A DNA stretch of 60,612 nt from JAUUSJ01 sp051880475 (GTDB lineage: Bacteria; Bacillota; Clostridia; Lachnospirales; Lachnospiraceae), in the NCBI GenBank assembly GCA_051880475.1, contig JBJEOA010000019.1:1-60612 (forward strand), read 5' to 3'. Below, in pieces: positions 34,990 through 44,260 of the stretch; within the stretch, counting starts at the first letter, position 1, and the number at the start of each line of letters is the position of its first letter. The notes under the pieces were generated by a model. It did no database searches. It was not told the origin of the DNA and was given only the letters and a program-made list of their open reading frames with translations. The position numbers were made by a program, and so were the translations under genes.

Positions 34990-36018
34990 ATGAAAACATT
35001 ACAAAAATTTAGCAAACTATTATCTGACTACACCTCTTTGGTCGTAATTATTATTGCAGCTGTGACCTTTTTTACGCCAGATTTAATGAACTGGGTCAAT
35101 TTTCAATTATTTATTGATCCTGTTGCGAACAAATTCACTAACCAATCTATCATTATCGGAATTATCATGTTTAGCATGGGATTAACTTTAACGACTGACG
35201 ATTTTAAAATTCTTGCCAAGCGTCCATTAGACATTTGTATCGGTGCCGTTGCACAATACTTAATTATGCCATTTCTTGCGTTTGGTGTGTCAAAAGCTTT
35301 ACAGCTTCCAGACGGAATTGCTCTTGGCTTAATTTTAGTTGGATGCTGTCCAGGAGGCGTATCTTCTAACATTATGTCATATCTTTGCGGGGGAGATGTC
35401 GCTTTTTCTGTAGGTATGACCACAGTATCAACAATATTATCTCCAGTTATGACTCCACTTATGGTTTCTTTTTTGGCCAGTGGTGCTAAAATTTCTATTC
35501 ATGGATTCCCAATGCTGGTCTCCATTGTTGAAACTGTTATTATTCCTGTGGCTTTTGGATTTCTTCTCAATTTTTTGTATGGCAAAAGAAACTGGTTTGG
35601 GCAATTACAGCCTCTCATGCCAGGTATTGCCGTTTTAGGTCTCGCCTGTGTTGTCGGAGGAGTTATCTCTTCTCAGGGAGCAAAATTTTTCCAGTCAGGT
35701 ATTGTTGTCTTTGTGGCTGTACTACTACATAACAGCTTGGGATACCTTCTCGGATACAGTGCAGGAAAAGTCACTGGAATGAATACTGCAAAGAGACGTA
35801 CAATTTCCATCGAAGTCGGTATGCAAAACGCTGGACTTGCAACGAACCTTGCAACTACAACAGCTCAGTTTGCCTCTACACCAGAATCTGCCATTATATG
35901 TGCGGTTTCCTGTGTATGGCATTCTATCTCAGGCACTCTATTAGCAGGATTCTTCTCATGGACAGACAAACATAAATCTTGTGCAAATACAAAGAAAAAA
36001 GCAGCTAACGCTGCATAA
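34990..36018 (+). CDS. BASS-family Na+-coupled organic anion transporter
   Basis: A 342-residue membrane protein of the bile acid:sodium symporter family, with about ten helices. Family features include IIIGIIMFSMGLTLTTDDFK near residue 50, FGVSKALQLPDGIALGLILV, the crossover motif GCCPGGVSSNIMSYLCGGDV near residue 117-136 and SIEVGMQNAGLATNLATT near residue 275. Bacterial members move pantoate, 2-keto acids or other anions. The gene lies behind a T-box, so import or export of an amino-acid-related acid (perhaps a branched-chain keto acid) is plausible. The start follows TTAGGAGG. Confidence 0.9.
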   Translation: MKTLQKFSKLLSDYTSLVVIIIAAVTFFTPDLMNWVNFQLFIDPVANKFTNQSIIIGIIMFSMGLTLTTDDFKILAKRPLDICIGAVAQYLIMPFLAFGVSKALQLPDGIALGLILVGCCPGGVSSNIMSYLCGGDVAFSVGMTTVSTILSPVMTPLMVSFLASGAKISIHGFPMLVSIVETVIIPVAFGFLLNFLYGKRNWFGQLQPLMPGIAVLGLACVVGGVISSQGAKFFQSGIVVFVAVLLHNSLGYLLGYSAGKVTGMNTAKRRTISIEVGMQNAGLATNLATTTAQFASTPESAIICAVSCVWHSISGTLLAGFFSWTDKHKSCANTKKKAANAA

Positions 36019-36064
36019 TTTAAACTTTTCAAAATAGGCATTCCTTTTAAATGTCTATTTTACT

Positions 36065-36110
36065 AAAAAAACTGATGTAGATATATAATCCACATCAGTT
36101 TTTTAATTTT
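36065..36110. terminator. Bidirectional terminator between BASS and symporter genes
   Basis: AACTGATGT and ACATCAGTT form a stem around a 13-base loop, flanked by A-rich DNA on the left and TTTTTTAATTTT on the right. It serves the plus-strand BASS gene and the convergent minus-strand symporter gene. Confidence 0.8.
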
Positions 36111-36116
36111 ATATTA

Positions 36117-37517
36117 TTATTTTATTTTTGCCAAATACGTTTTTGTTTCCGACACAACTACCTTACTCAAAGCGAGCAGTGCAATCAAGTTCGGGAATGC
36201 CATCAGGGCATTGAAAATATCTGCAATATTCCATACAGCTGAAACTGTCATATATGGTCCGATAAATACTGCCAAAATATATAACCAACGATAAATATTT
36301 ACAGCCATTTTATTTCGGTTAAACAGATATTCCAAACACCGCTCTCCATAATAATTCCATCCCAAAATTGTGGTAAAAGCGAAGAATACAAGACATAACA
36401 TCAGTGAGAAAGAAGCTACAATCGGTGGAAATGGCAACCCTTTTTGGAATGCCGCCGTCGTAATTGCTACACCTTCTAAACCTGTATTCCAAGTTTCTGT
36501 AATTACAATTGATATTCCTGTCATCGTACAGATAACAATAGTATCGATAAAAGTACCAGTCATTGATACTAAGCCCTGACGAGCTGGCTCATTTGTCTGA
36601 GCTGCCGCCGCTGCGATTGGAGCACTACCAAGTCCTGATTCATTTGAGAAAATTCCTCTCGCAATACCCTTTTGCATTGCCACAACCATAGTTCCCATTG
36701 CACCACCTGCCAAGGCACTTCCTGTGAAGGCAGACTTCACAATCGTTATAACTGCTGCTGGAACTTCTGTAATATGAGTCGCAATAATAATAACTGCCAA
36801 TGTCACGTATAGTATTGCCATAAATGGTACTACAATCTCTGAAATCTTTGCAATTCTCTTAATTCCTCCGATAACAACCAAGCCAACGCATACTGTCAAA
36901 ATAATACATGAGATAACAGTAGCCAGAGAATAAGTATTTCCAAATAGCTGCACAGTATGTACCATATCTGGGTCAAAGAAATTCTTCACCGCAGATGAAA
37001 TTCCATTTACCTGTGTAAATGTACCAATTCCAAGCAATCCTACGCCTGCTCCAAAAAATGCGAAAATCTTAGCTAGCCATATCCACTGCTTACCCATACC
37101 ATTTTCAATATAATAAAATGGTCCGCCAAGTACATGACCTTCCTCGTCAATAGTACGATACTTAATGGCAAGCAGTCCCTCTGCATACTTTGTAGCCATT
37201 CCAAAAAATGCGGCCACAATCATCCAAAACAACGCTCCTGGTCCTCCAGCTGCGATTGCGGTTGCGACACCGACAATATTGCCTGTACCAATCGTTGCAG
37301 ATAATGCCGTACACAAGGCTCCAAAACTAGTTACTTCGCCCTGTCCGTCTTCTTCATTTTTCACCATGAATTTTAGTGCTTTTCCAAGATGTCTTACCTG
37401 TAATAAGCCCAAACGAACTGTTAAATAGAATCCTGTCACCAGGATTAGAGTGATTAATGGCAGTCCCCATACGACTCCATCAAACCATGTGATAAATTTG
37501 TCGATTTGTTCGAACAT
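36117..37517 (-). CDS. Sodium:alanine/glycine symporter (AGCS family)
   Basis: Imports alanine or glycine with Na+. The start is the ATG at 37515-37517 (MFEQIDKFITWFDGVVWGLP), eight bases behind GGAGG; an earlier ATG lies within the riboswitch. The 466-residue protein has about ten helices, the family motif GALCTALSATIGTGNIVGVA near residue 67, GPGALFWMIVAAFFGMATKY, the ARGIFSNESGLGSAPIAAAA block near residue 290 and FAFTTILGWNYYGERC. A glycine riboswitch just upstream points to glycine as a substrate or signal. Confidence 0.95.
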   Translation of the reverse strand: MFEQIDKFITWFDGVVWGLPLITLILVTGFYLTVRLGLLQVRHLGKALKFMVKNEEDGQGEVTSFGALCTALSATIGTGNIVGVATAIAAGGPGALFWMIVAAFFGMATKYAEGLLAIKYRTIDEEGHVLGGPFYYIENGMGKQWIWLAKIFAFFGAGVGLLGIGTFTQVNGISSAVKNFFDPDMVHTVQLFGNTYSLATVISCIILTVCVGLVVIGGIKRIAKISEIVVPFMAILYVTLAVIIIATHITEVPAAVITIVKSAFTGSALAGGAMGTMVVAMQKGIARGIFSNESGLGSAPIAAAAAQTNEPARQGLVSMTGTFIDTIVICTMTGISIVITETWNTGLEGVAITTAAFQKGLPFPPIVASFSLMLCLVFFAFTTILGWNYYGERCLEYLFNRNKMAVNIYRWLYILAVFIGPYMTVSAVWNIADIFNALMAFPNLIALLALSKVVVSETKTYLAKIK

Positions 37518-37526
37518 TTTTCTTTC

Positions 37527-37616
37527 CTCCATCCTTTTGCCTGAGAGATTAACAGTATTTTATAACTGCGTACACCTTCGGCGCTCTTTTTTAAGAGACT
37601 CTCCTGAGTTTATCTT
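37527..37616 (-). ncRNA. Glycine riboswitch, single aptamer
   Basis: On minus the conserved segments appear in order: CAGGAGAGUCUC, GCGCCGAAGGUGUA, AAUCUCUCAGGCAAAAGGAU. Only one aptamer is present. Its 3' end runs straight into the GGAUGGAGG ribosome site of the symporter gene, so control of translation start is likely. No terminator is seen between the aptamer and the gene. Confidence 0.93.
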
Positions 37617-37645
37617 AGTAGTAACAATTTATTGCACTGTACTAT

Positions 37646-37674
37646 AGAATAGCACTTATATCGCTTAATTTCAA
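37646..37674 (-). promoter_or_regulatory. Promoter of the glycine riboswitch/symporter transcript
   Basis: Read on minus, TTGAAA (37669-37674) and TATTCT (37646-37651) are 17 bp apart. The start point near 37639 would place about 20 nt before the glycine aptamer. Confidence 0.6.
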
Positions 37675-37718
37675 GTGTTTTTTATTCTTCCTCTATAAAC
37701 TATGAAAGGTATGTTTTC

Positions 37719-39062
37719 CTAATATTTTTCTCTCTCCTCCATAACACTCATATAAGCTGGACGGATGATTTTATCCGTGCAAATCAGTTCTTCCATACGA
37801 TGTGCACTCCAACCAACTACCCTCGCCACTGCAAAAATCGCAGTATATAATTCACGGGGAATTCCCAGCATATCGTATACAAATCCACTGTAAAAGTCTA
37901 CATTCGGACTCACATTTTTGACGGTATTTCTATTTTCAGCAATCAATTTAGGAGCAATGACTTCAACGTTCTCATAAAGCTGAAGATCTTTTTCCCTGCC
38001 TTTCTCTCTTGCCAGTTCTTCGACATATTTTTTAAATACTCTTTCTCTTGGATCCGATAATGTATATATAGCATGTCCCATTCCGTAAATCAATCCCTTT
38101 TTGTCAAATGCCTGTTTATCAATTATCTTCCTAAGATATGCCGAAATTTCTTCTTTGTCAGAAAAATCCTTTACATTTTCTCGGATATTATCCATCATAT
38201 CCATAACTTTAATATTTGCACCGCCATGTTTAGGTCCTTTTAAAGAAGACATTGCCGCAGCAATTGTTGAATAAGTATCTGAACCAGAAGAAGTCACCAC
38301 TCTAGTTGTGAAAGTAGAATTATTTCCACCTCCATGTTCCATATGAAGAATTAATGCAGTATCTAGAACTTTTGCTTCAACAGGTGTGTATTTTCGATTT
38401 GGTCTTAGCATCAGCAACAAATTCTCAGCTGTAGACAAATTTGGATCTGGATTATGGATATACATACTCTGGTTCTTCTCATAATGATTATATGCATGAT
38501 ATGCATATACAGCAAGGAGTGGAAATTCACTAATCAGCTGGATACATTGTCTTAGCGAATTACTGACACTGATATCTTTTGCCTTTTTATCATAGGAAGC
38601 TAATGTCAGGATGCTTCTCGTCATAGAATTCATAATATCCTCAGAAGGAGCTTTCATAATGACATCTCTAGTAAAATTCACTGGAAGTGTTCTGCATCTT
38701 CCAATCATTTCTCGAAATTTCCTTTCATCATCTTCTGACGGTATTTCTCCCATCAGCAGAAGATATGCAATCTTTTCAAATCCAAGCTGTTCTTTTCCCA
38801 GATCACCGATTAATTTTTCTACTTTATATCCCCTATACCATAATTCACCATCACAGGAAACTTTTTCTCCATCTTCCACACGTGATGAGATAATTTTAGA
38901 TATCTTAGTCAAACCAGTCAAAACACCTTTTCCTTTTTCATCTCGCAGTCCACGGTTAACTCCAAACTCTTCATAAAGACGAGAATCAATATAATCATTT
39001 TTCCGGCAGACGGCTTCATTTTGCACAGCATAATCATTCATCCATTTCATCATCTCTTCCAT
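37719..39062 (-). CDS. Citrate/2-methylcitrate synthase
   Basis: Condenses acetyl-CoA with oxaloacetate (or a related pair). The 447-residue protein starts best at the ATG at 39060-39062, nine bases behind GGGGAGG; it overlaps the marR stop region by 29 bp. Catalytic parts are present: the first histidine in LHMEHGGGNNSTFTTRVV, SLKGPKHGGANIKVMDMM, the second histidine in GMGHAIYTLSDPRERVFK, and the aspartate in NVDFYSGFVYDMLGIP. It is longer at the N-terminus than most bacterial forms, a pattern common in clostridia. It is cotranscribed with a MarR regulator; the other TCA genes are not nearby. Confidence 0.92.
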   Translation of the reverse strand: MEEMMKWMNDYAVQNEAVCRKNDYIDSRLYEEFGVNRGLRDEKGKGVLTGLTKISKIISSRVEDGEKVSCDGELWYRGYKVEKLIGDLGKEQLGFEKIAYLLLMGEIPSEDDERKFREMIGRCRTLPVNFTRDVIMKAPSEDIMNSMTRSILTLASYDKKAKDISVSNSLRQCIQLISEFPLLAVYAYHAYNHYEKNQSMYIHNPDPNLSTAENLLLMLRPNRKYTPVEAKVLDTALILHMEHGGGNNSTFTTRVVTSSGSDTYSTIAAAMSSLKGPKHGGANIKVMDMMDNIRENVKDFSDKEEISAYLRKIIDKQAFDKKGLIYGMGHAIYTLSDPRERVFKKYVEELAREKGREKDLQLYENVEVIAPKLIAENRNTVKNVSPNVDFYSGFVYDMLGIPRELYTAIFAVARVVGWSAHRMEELICTDKIIRPAYMSVMEEREKY

Positions 39063-39561
39063 GCAAATCATCCTCCCCCATTTCTTTTATTTCGCTGCAT
39101 ATCAAGTTATCCAGTTGTTTCATCATCTTTAACAGCAATATTAGATTTTCTTTTCCGAATTTTTTAATCACATTTCCATAACATTCTCTCAGAATCATTT
39201 CCTGTTCCTGAAACAGTTTTTCTCCCGTTTGCGTAACAATAACGTAGGTTCCTTCGCTTCCAGTTCCGTCATAAGACCACAGTACCAACCCACGGTCTTT
39301 CAGCTTTTCTACCATTTTTGATGTCTGTCTCATTGTCAGCTCCATTTTTTGTGACAAATCCTTTAAATACGTTCTTCCCTTATTATTCGAAGATTTTTCT
39401 CTCTCAGATGTGATAGTATACAAAGCGATATACTCCTGAAGTGTGATTTTACAAAACAGTTCCTGTATTTTTCCTTTATTCATCAAATATCGGCGATAGG
39501 TTAATTCATTTGTAAACTTTCTGATTTCATTTGCATCCAATGCTTTCTTCTGATCTGACAT
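39034..39561 (-). CDS. MarR-family regulator upstream of citrate synthase
   Basis: A 175-residue winged-helix regulator. The HTH spans about residues 45-110: LQEYIALYTITSEREKSSNN, TYLKDLSQKMELTMRQTSKM, then VEKLKDRGLVLWSYDGTGSE. Acidic residues crowd the C-terminal tail. It overlaps citrate synthase, so the two are one unit and the regulator probably controls it. The 5' region (39580-39640) has two copies of TTAAACAGAAA-like sequence on minus that could be its operator. Confidence 0.83.
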   Translation of the reverse strand: MSDQKKALDANEIRKFTNELTYRRYLMNKGKIQELFCKITLQEYIALYTITSEREKSSNNKGRTYLKDLSQKMELTMRQTSKMVEKLKDRGLVLWSYDGTGSEGTYVIVTQTGEKLFQEQEMILRECYGNVIKKFGKENLILLLKMMKQLDNLICSEIKEMGEDDLHGRDDEMDE

Positions 39562-39683
39562 CTACAAGTGCTCCTCTCTTTTTTTATTTAAACTAATACA
39601 TCTTATTTTCTGGTTTAATACTCACTTTCTGTTTAAATCTTAATGGCAAGATTAACCACATTTCATATGAAAATAAAAGAAAG

Positions 39684-39714
39684 CAAAAAGAGAAGATGTA
39701 CCAGCCATCTCCCC
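39684..39714 (-). terminator. Terminator after groEL
   Basis: On minus, GGAGATG and CATCTTC pair with one G-U across a 7-base loop, and TCTTTTTGC follows. It lies 40 bp past groEL. Confidence 0.55.
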
Positions 39715-39753
39715 ATTTTGTTATTCTCTTGTTATTCGATTTATCTGCTCGTT

Positions 39754-41367
39754 TTAATACATTTCTGGCTGTGGCTGCAAAGCAGGTGCATTTTCCTTAA
39801 TATCCGCCACTGCTGCCTCTGTGGTAAGCAGCGTAGATGCTACACTTACTGCATTTGTCAATGCATTCTTTGTAACTTTTACTGGATCAATAATGCCTTG
39901 TTTCATCATATCCACATAAGTTTCCGATGTGGCATCAAATCCTACACCAACTTCACTCTTCTTTACCTGATCTACAATAACTGGACCTTCTAATCCCGCA
40001 TTATCAACAATCGTATAAAGCGGAGCTTCTAATGCTTTTGATACAATTTGGGCTCCTGTCTTCTCATCACCTTCCAGAGTCTTAGTCAGTTCATCTACTT
40101 TTTTCTGTGCATGGATATAAGCAGAACCTCCACCACAGATAATTCCTTCAGATACAGCTGCTTTCGTTGCATTCATGGCATCTTCCATACGGTATTTTGC
40201 TTCTTTCATTTCGGTTTCTGTCGCTGCGCCGACACGGATTACTGCAACGCCTCCACCCATTTTTGCAATACGATCCATCAGTTTATCTCTGTCTATATCT
40301 GATGTTGTATCGGCCATCTGTCTTTTCAGACTGGAAATACGAGAATCAATATCCTCCTTGTTTCCAGCTCCGTCTACAATCGTTGTATTTTCCTTTGTAA
40401 CCTTCACAGATTTGGCGCGACCAAGCATTTCCATTGTAGCATTTTTCAATTCAAGACCAAGATCTTCCATGATTACCTGACCACCAGTAAGTGCTGCGAT
40501 ATCCTCAAGCATTGCTTTTCTGCTATCACCATATCCTGGTGCCTTTACAGCAACAACCTTCAGTGTGCCTCTCAGTCTGTTAACAATCAATGTAGTAAGT
40601 GCTTCTCCCTCTACATCTTCTGCAATAATTAAGAGTTCCTTTCTTTCCCTCATCACATTTTCTAGAATCGGAAGAATATCTTGAATATTAGAAATTTTCT
40701 TATCAGTCATGAGAATATAAGGATTCTCCATATTTGCAATCATCTTCTCTTTGTCGTCACACATATATCCAGAAAGATATCCATTATCAAACTGCATACC
40801 TTCAACCACATCAATCTCTGTCTTCATAGTTTTGGATTCTTCAATGGTAATGACACCGTTTTCCCCAACTTTTTCCATCGCATCTGCAATCATTTCACCA
40901 ACCTCTTCATTTCCGGCAGAAATTGCAGCTACTTTTGCGATATGTTCTTTTCCTGTAACTGGCTGACTCATTGCCTCAATAGCCTCAACAGCTGCATCAG
41001 ATGCTTTCTTCATTCCTTTTCTTAAAATAATCGGATTTGCACCTGCAACAATATTCTTCATCCCCTCTTTAATAAGTGCCTGTGCCAAAACTGTAGCAGT
41101 AGTTGTTCCATCTCCTGCAATATCATTTGTCTTAGTTGCCACTTCTTTTACAAGCTGAGCACCCATATTTTCAAAACTGTCTTCTAGTTCAATTTCTTTT
41201 GCGATTGTTACACCATCATTTGTGATTAACGGTGTACCGTAGGATCTATCCAGTACAACATTTCTTCCTTTTGGTCCCAACGTAACCTTTACCGTATTGG
41301 CGAGACAATCTACACCAGTTTCCATTTTCTTTCTAACATCAATATCAAAATTTATATCTTTTGCCAT
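39754..41367 (-). CDS. groEL: Chaperonin GroEL
   Basis: 60-kDa chaperonin that folds proteins in a ring cavity with GroES and ATP. The start is the ATG at 41365-41367 (MAKDINFDIDVRKKMETG) after AAGAAGGAG. The 537-residue product has the ATP motifs VTLGPKGRNVVLDRSYGTPL, ITNDGVTIAKEIELEDSFEN and DIAGDGTTTATVLAQALIKE, and later GGGVAVIRVGAATETEMKEA. The C-terminus is ALQPQPEMY, without the usual GGM repeat tail. It lies 19 bp after groES. Confidence 0.98.
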   Translation of the reverse strand: MAKDINFDIDVRKKMETGVDCLANTVKVTLGPKGRNVVLDRSYGTPLITNDGVTIAKEIELEDSFENMGAQLVKEVATKTNDIAGDGTTTATVLAQALIKEGMKNIVAGANPIILRKGMKKASDAAVEAIEAMSQPVTGKEHIAKVAAISAGNEEVGEMIADAMEKVGENGVITIEESKTMKTEIDVVEGMQFDNGYLSGYMCDDKEKMIANMENPYILMTDKKISNIQDILPILENVMRERKELLIIAEDVEGEALTTLIVNRLRGTLKVVAVKAPGYGDSRKAMLEDIAALTGGQVIMEDLGLELKNATMEMLGRAKSVKVTKENTTIVDGAGNKEDIDSRISSLKRQMADTTSDIDRDKLMDRIAKMGGGVAVIRVGAATETEMKEAKYRMEDAMNATKAAVSEGIICGGGSAYIHAQKKVDELTKTLEGDEKTGAQIVSKALEAPLYTIVDNAGLEGPVIVDQVKKSEVGVGFDATSETYVDMMKQGIIDPVKVTKNALTNAVSVASTLLTTEAAVADIKENAPALQPQPEMY

Positions 41368-41386
41368 AATAAACTCCTTCTTTCTT

Positions 41387-41671
41387 TTATTCAACAATGG
41401 CCAAAATGTCATCCTGACTTACAATCTTATATTCTTCATCACCAAGCTTTACTTCTGTGCCGCCATATTCGGAAATAATGACTTTATCTCCTTTTTTGAC
41501 CTGCATAGCAATTTTCTGCCCGTCTTTACATTTTCCATGGCCAACAGCAATCACTACTGCTTCCTGCGGTCTCTCTTTTGCACTGTCTGGCAGAATGATT
41601 CCTGATTCTGTCTTTTCCTCAACCTCCTGATACTGAAGAACTACTTTGTCACCCAATGGTTTTAATTTCAT
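41387..41671 (-). CDS. groES: Co-chaperonin GroES
   Basis: Ten-kDa lid of the GroEL chamber. The 94-residue protein opens MKLKPLGDKVVLQYQEVEEK, has the mobile loop TESGIILPDSAKERPQEAVV and the roof region GKCKDGQKIAMQVKKGDKVI, and closes with EYGGTEVKLGDEEYKIVSQD. A CIRCE operator lies 27 bp upstream. Confidence 0.98.
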   Translation of the reverse strand: MKLKPLGDKVVLQYQEVEEKTESGIILPDSAKERPQEAVVIAVGHGKCKDGQKIAMQVKKGDKVIISEYGGTEVKLGDEEYKIVSQDDILAIVE

Positions 41672-41697
41672 ATGAATAACCTGCCTTTCATTTTTGT

Positions 41698-41724
41698 TAG
41701 CACTGTGTGTTGATGAGTGCTAAT
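41698..41724 (-). promoter_or_regulatory. CIRCE operator (HrcA site) of groESL
   Basis: TTAGCACTg and GAGTGCTAA flank a 9-bp spacer; eight of nine positions are complementary, with one mismatch in the left arm. This is the classic HrcA-binding element. Confidence 0.93.
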
Positions 41725-41792
41725 ACGATTTGTAAAAAAAATGTTCCTTTCGAAACATATTGATTTGTTTTTAAATTGTTTATTTTTAAAGT

Positions 41793-41820
41793 ATTATATC
41801 ACTAATATTTTTCTTGTCAA
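41793..41820 (-). promoter_or_regulatory. groESL promoter
   Basis: On minus, perfect TTGACA (41815-41820) and TATAAT (41793-41798) lie 16 bp apart. The CIRCE lies about 60 nt downstream of the start point, within the leader. Confidence 0.75.
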
Positions 41821-41843
41821 TAGGCTTACAAAATAATTTTTCA

Positions 41844-41880
41844 AAAAAAATGCAAAGTACATAATCATGTACCTTGCATT
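41844..41880 (-). terminator. Terminator of the second marR gene
   Basis: TGCAAaGTACAT and ATGTACcTTGCA pair across a 4-base loop, and minus-strand T8 follows. It shields groESL from the upstream marR gene and touches its stop codon. Confidence 0.8.
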
Positions 41881-42323
41881 TATGAATGATTCATTATTAA
41901 ATCATTGATATTTTCCCTGATTATTTCAGAGACTTCACGATAAACTTTTAATTTTTCTTCTGACACTCCCTTTAAAATTTTCTGGTTCATGGCTTCTCTT
42001 CTTTTTGTCATTTCTATTACCAGTTCCCGTGCTTGATCAGACACTTCATAATGAACATACCTTCTATCATTCTCATCCGGAATAGCAATAATATAATTTC
42101 TTCGGCATAAATTATCAACTGCCTGGGAGATATGCCCCCGATTCATCATTAACTGTCGGTGAATATCGGTAGAAGTATTATGAGTTCCACACTTTGATAA
42201 AAAGTATAGAATCTCCAACTCTGCTCTTTTCATATCGTATTTTTGCCGCAACTCAACACTTTGTTCTTCTAATAATTTTTTAAACTGTCCTCCCCGGAGC
42301 ATAGTATCAATTTGTGTATCCAT
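41880..42323 (-). CDS. MarR-family transcriptional regulator
   Basis: A 147-residue winged-helix protein. The HTH is KRAELEILYFLSKCGTHNTS, then TDIHRQLMMNRGHISQAVDN and the wing YIIAIPDENDRRYVHYEVSD. Its gene stands alone between the groESL promoter and an IS remnant, with its own terminator. Targets are unknown. Confidence 0.85.
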   Translation of the reverse strand: MDTQIDTMLRGGQFKKLLEEQSVELRQKYDMKRAELEILYFLSKCGTHNTSTDIHRQLMMNRGHISQAVDNLCRRNYIIAIPDENDRRYVHYEVSDQARELVIEMTKRREAMNQKILKGVSEEKLKVYREVSEIIRENINDLIMNHS

Positions 42324-42528
42324 CCATTTCAGCCTCTTTCCATCTTTTTTGATATTTTATCACAAGTTTAATTATTAGTCATCATTTAATTTCAAACTGC
42401 TTTTCTGTGTATCATGCTTTATCAAGCTTTATGGTCACTCGCAAAGATTTATTGTGATATGTTTCTATCTGGGAAAGCCAAGCCAAAGCGACTTACCCTC
42501 TTTTTTGAGAGATAAAAAGACCCTCCAA

Positions 42529-42600
42529 TCTATGAAAGAAGGCATTATGATGTTGAAGTTTCAAAATAAGAATACCTCAGATATTTCCTCAAGTTCAACG
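42529..42600 (+). pseudogene. 5' remnant of an IS982-type transposase gene
   Basis: The 56 bases from TGAAAGAAGGCATTATGATG onward closely match the start of the larger transposase remnant on the minus strand near 59410, ribosome site included. They encode MLKFQNKNTSDISSSS versus MFKFQNKYTTSLSNF. Nothing transposase-like follows; it runs into the 3' end of the opposite diguanylate cyclase gene. The rest of the 280-bp gap holds no other gene. Confidence 0.65.
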
Positions 42601-42604
42601 GTAT

Positions 42605-44050
42605 TTACTGCTGATTTCTGTGCCTTCTATTCTTTCCTGTCTGCTGATAATAACGTTTTTTTTCTTCATACATCTGAGATTCTGCCTGTTTGATGAGACG
42701 ATCCATTTCAACTGGTACATCCTCCCTACACATACCGATAGAAACATGATATTTCTGTTCTAACAGATACGTATTGATTTCGGAAAGCTTTTTGTGTATA
42801 ACTTCTAGTGCCTCATCCATTGCAAATGCAACAAACTCATCTCCACCAATACGATAGGTATTCTCTTCTCCAAACTGTTTTTGTATGACTTTTGCCACTT
42901 CCTGCAACATTTTGTCTCCTGCCGTATGTCCCTTTGTGTTATTCAGTTCATGAAGACCATTTACATCCACATAAATACAAGTCAAACTGTCTTTACAATC
43001 CGACGAGCATCTTGTAATATTCTTTTCGAAACAGTTACGATTCAAAAGTCCCGTCAGCAAATCTGTATCTGCCATTCGCTGCTTTTCCATCAATTCTTTC
43101 CTTGTGCTTAATAAGATCCAGACAAAATAACCCGCAAGCACAATAACTTCTGCACTGATAAAGCCAAATAGCATTCTATTGACTCTTTTCATTCTGGCAA
43201 ATACTATACTCTCTGGAACATGAATACCCACAGACCATTGATTGATATTAGCAGGAGTGGAGTAAAAGTAAAGATTCTCCTCAATGCTTTCTGATACAAA
43301 AACACTGTATCCAGACTCCCCCTCAAGCACCATTTTGCGAAGCACCTTAGGACTCTGACCGCTCACAGGCTTACGTTCTCCTAAATCATCAACATTTACT
43401 AGCGTTTCATGCCATGTATCTACGATATAGTCACCACTTTTAGCATCCATAATTGTTATTTGAACTTTTCCTTCATAAGCACTTCTATCCAATTGCTCTG
43501 GTAGCGTTTGCAAATCCACCACCCCATAGAGCATTGCAACTGTTTCTCCATCCTTCAGAACCGGCACAAAATTGCGAAGTATTAATTTGCTTTCATCTCT
43601 AATATCCACGCTCCTGTTTGAAATATGCTTTCCCAGAGTGGCTTCATCCTCAAAAGACAGAATACCATTTGTCTGCCGGATTGATTTATCGGGAAGAATC
43701 ACCTGATCTCCAGGCAGAAGTAACGCTATGTGGGAAATCATAGTATTGGGTTGAAAATTATCTATAATCTTCTGCACGTTAGGAGAATACAAAGATTCCA
43801 TTCCTTCTATAATCGTAGCGATACTCTCCAAGAGTTCCTGATCGCCATCTATCTGCGTTCTCAAATCAACAGTTATATGTTGTGCCGTCTGCTCTAGAGC
43901 ATTCCAGCATTCTTGCTCCTCTATAGCACTAATTTGCCCCGCCATAATACCTGAAAATATGATTAGTATAGACATCACTAATAATGTGATAACAATTCTC
44001 CTGTTCTTATGTATTTTGAAATTATGATAAATTATTACATTCTTTTTCAT
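42605..44050 (-). CDS. Membrane-bound diguanylate cyclase
   Basis: Makes c-di-GMP in response to an outside signal. The 481-residue protein has a membrane helix (VITLLVMSILIIFSGIMAGQ, about residues 20-40), an extracellular sensor of about 240 residues of Cache type, a second helix near LFGFISAEVIVLAGYFVWIL, and a GGDEF domain from about residue 325. The active loop YRIGGDEFVAF is intact, and YVDVNGLHELNNTKGHTAGD carries the metal and substrate residues. The RxxD inhibitory site is absent before GGDEF, so product feedback is probably lacking. The last 10 residues are basic. Confidence 0.9.
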   Translation of the reverse strand: MKKNVIIYHNFKIHKNRRIVITLLVMSILIIFSGIMAGQISAIEEQECWNALEQTAQHITVDLRTQIDGDQELLESIATIIEGMESLYSPNVQKIIDNFQPNTMISHIALLLPGDQVILPDKSIRQTNGILSFEDEATLGKHISNRSVDIRDESKLILRNFVPVLKDGETVAMLYGVVDLQTLPEQLDRSAYEGKVQITIMDAKSGDYIVDTWHETLVNVDDLGERKPVSGQSPKVLRKMVLEGESGYSVFVSESIEENLYFYSTPANINQWSVGIHVPESIVFARMKRVNRMLFGFISAEVIVLAGYFVWILLSTRKELMEKQRMADTDLLTGLLNRNCFEKNITRCSSDCKDSLTCIYVDVNGLHELNNTKGHTAGDKMLQEVAKVIQKQFGEENTYRIGGDEFVAFAMDEALEVIHKKLSEINTYLLEQKYHVSIGMCREDVPVEMDRLIKQAESQMYEEKKRYYQQTGKNRRHRNQQ

Positions 44051-44121
44051 ATAAAATGCCCTCGCAATTCATTTTTCTAATTATATCATAAAATTAGTTA
44101 TTCTGCATCAGAATTTTAAAA

Positions 44122-44142
44122 TGCGGAGCATTACGCCCCGCA
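44122..44142 (-). terminator. Terminator after the kinase-peptidase gene
   Basis: On minus, TGCGGGGC and GCTCCGCA pair (one G-U) around GTAAT, followed by TTTTAAAATTC. Its GC content stands out from the AT-rich DNA around it. Confidence 0.65.
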
Positions 44143-44260
44143 CCCTTATCACATATATATCAGCTTTCTTACCACAATCTCCTCTGTCGAACTTCGCATA
44201 TTATTCATAGGTTCTGCCCGCTTCATCTGGTCGCTCTCCTTTGTTCCTTCGGAATAAAAT

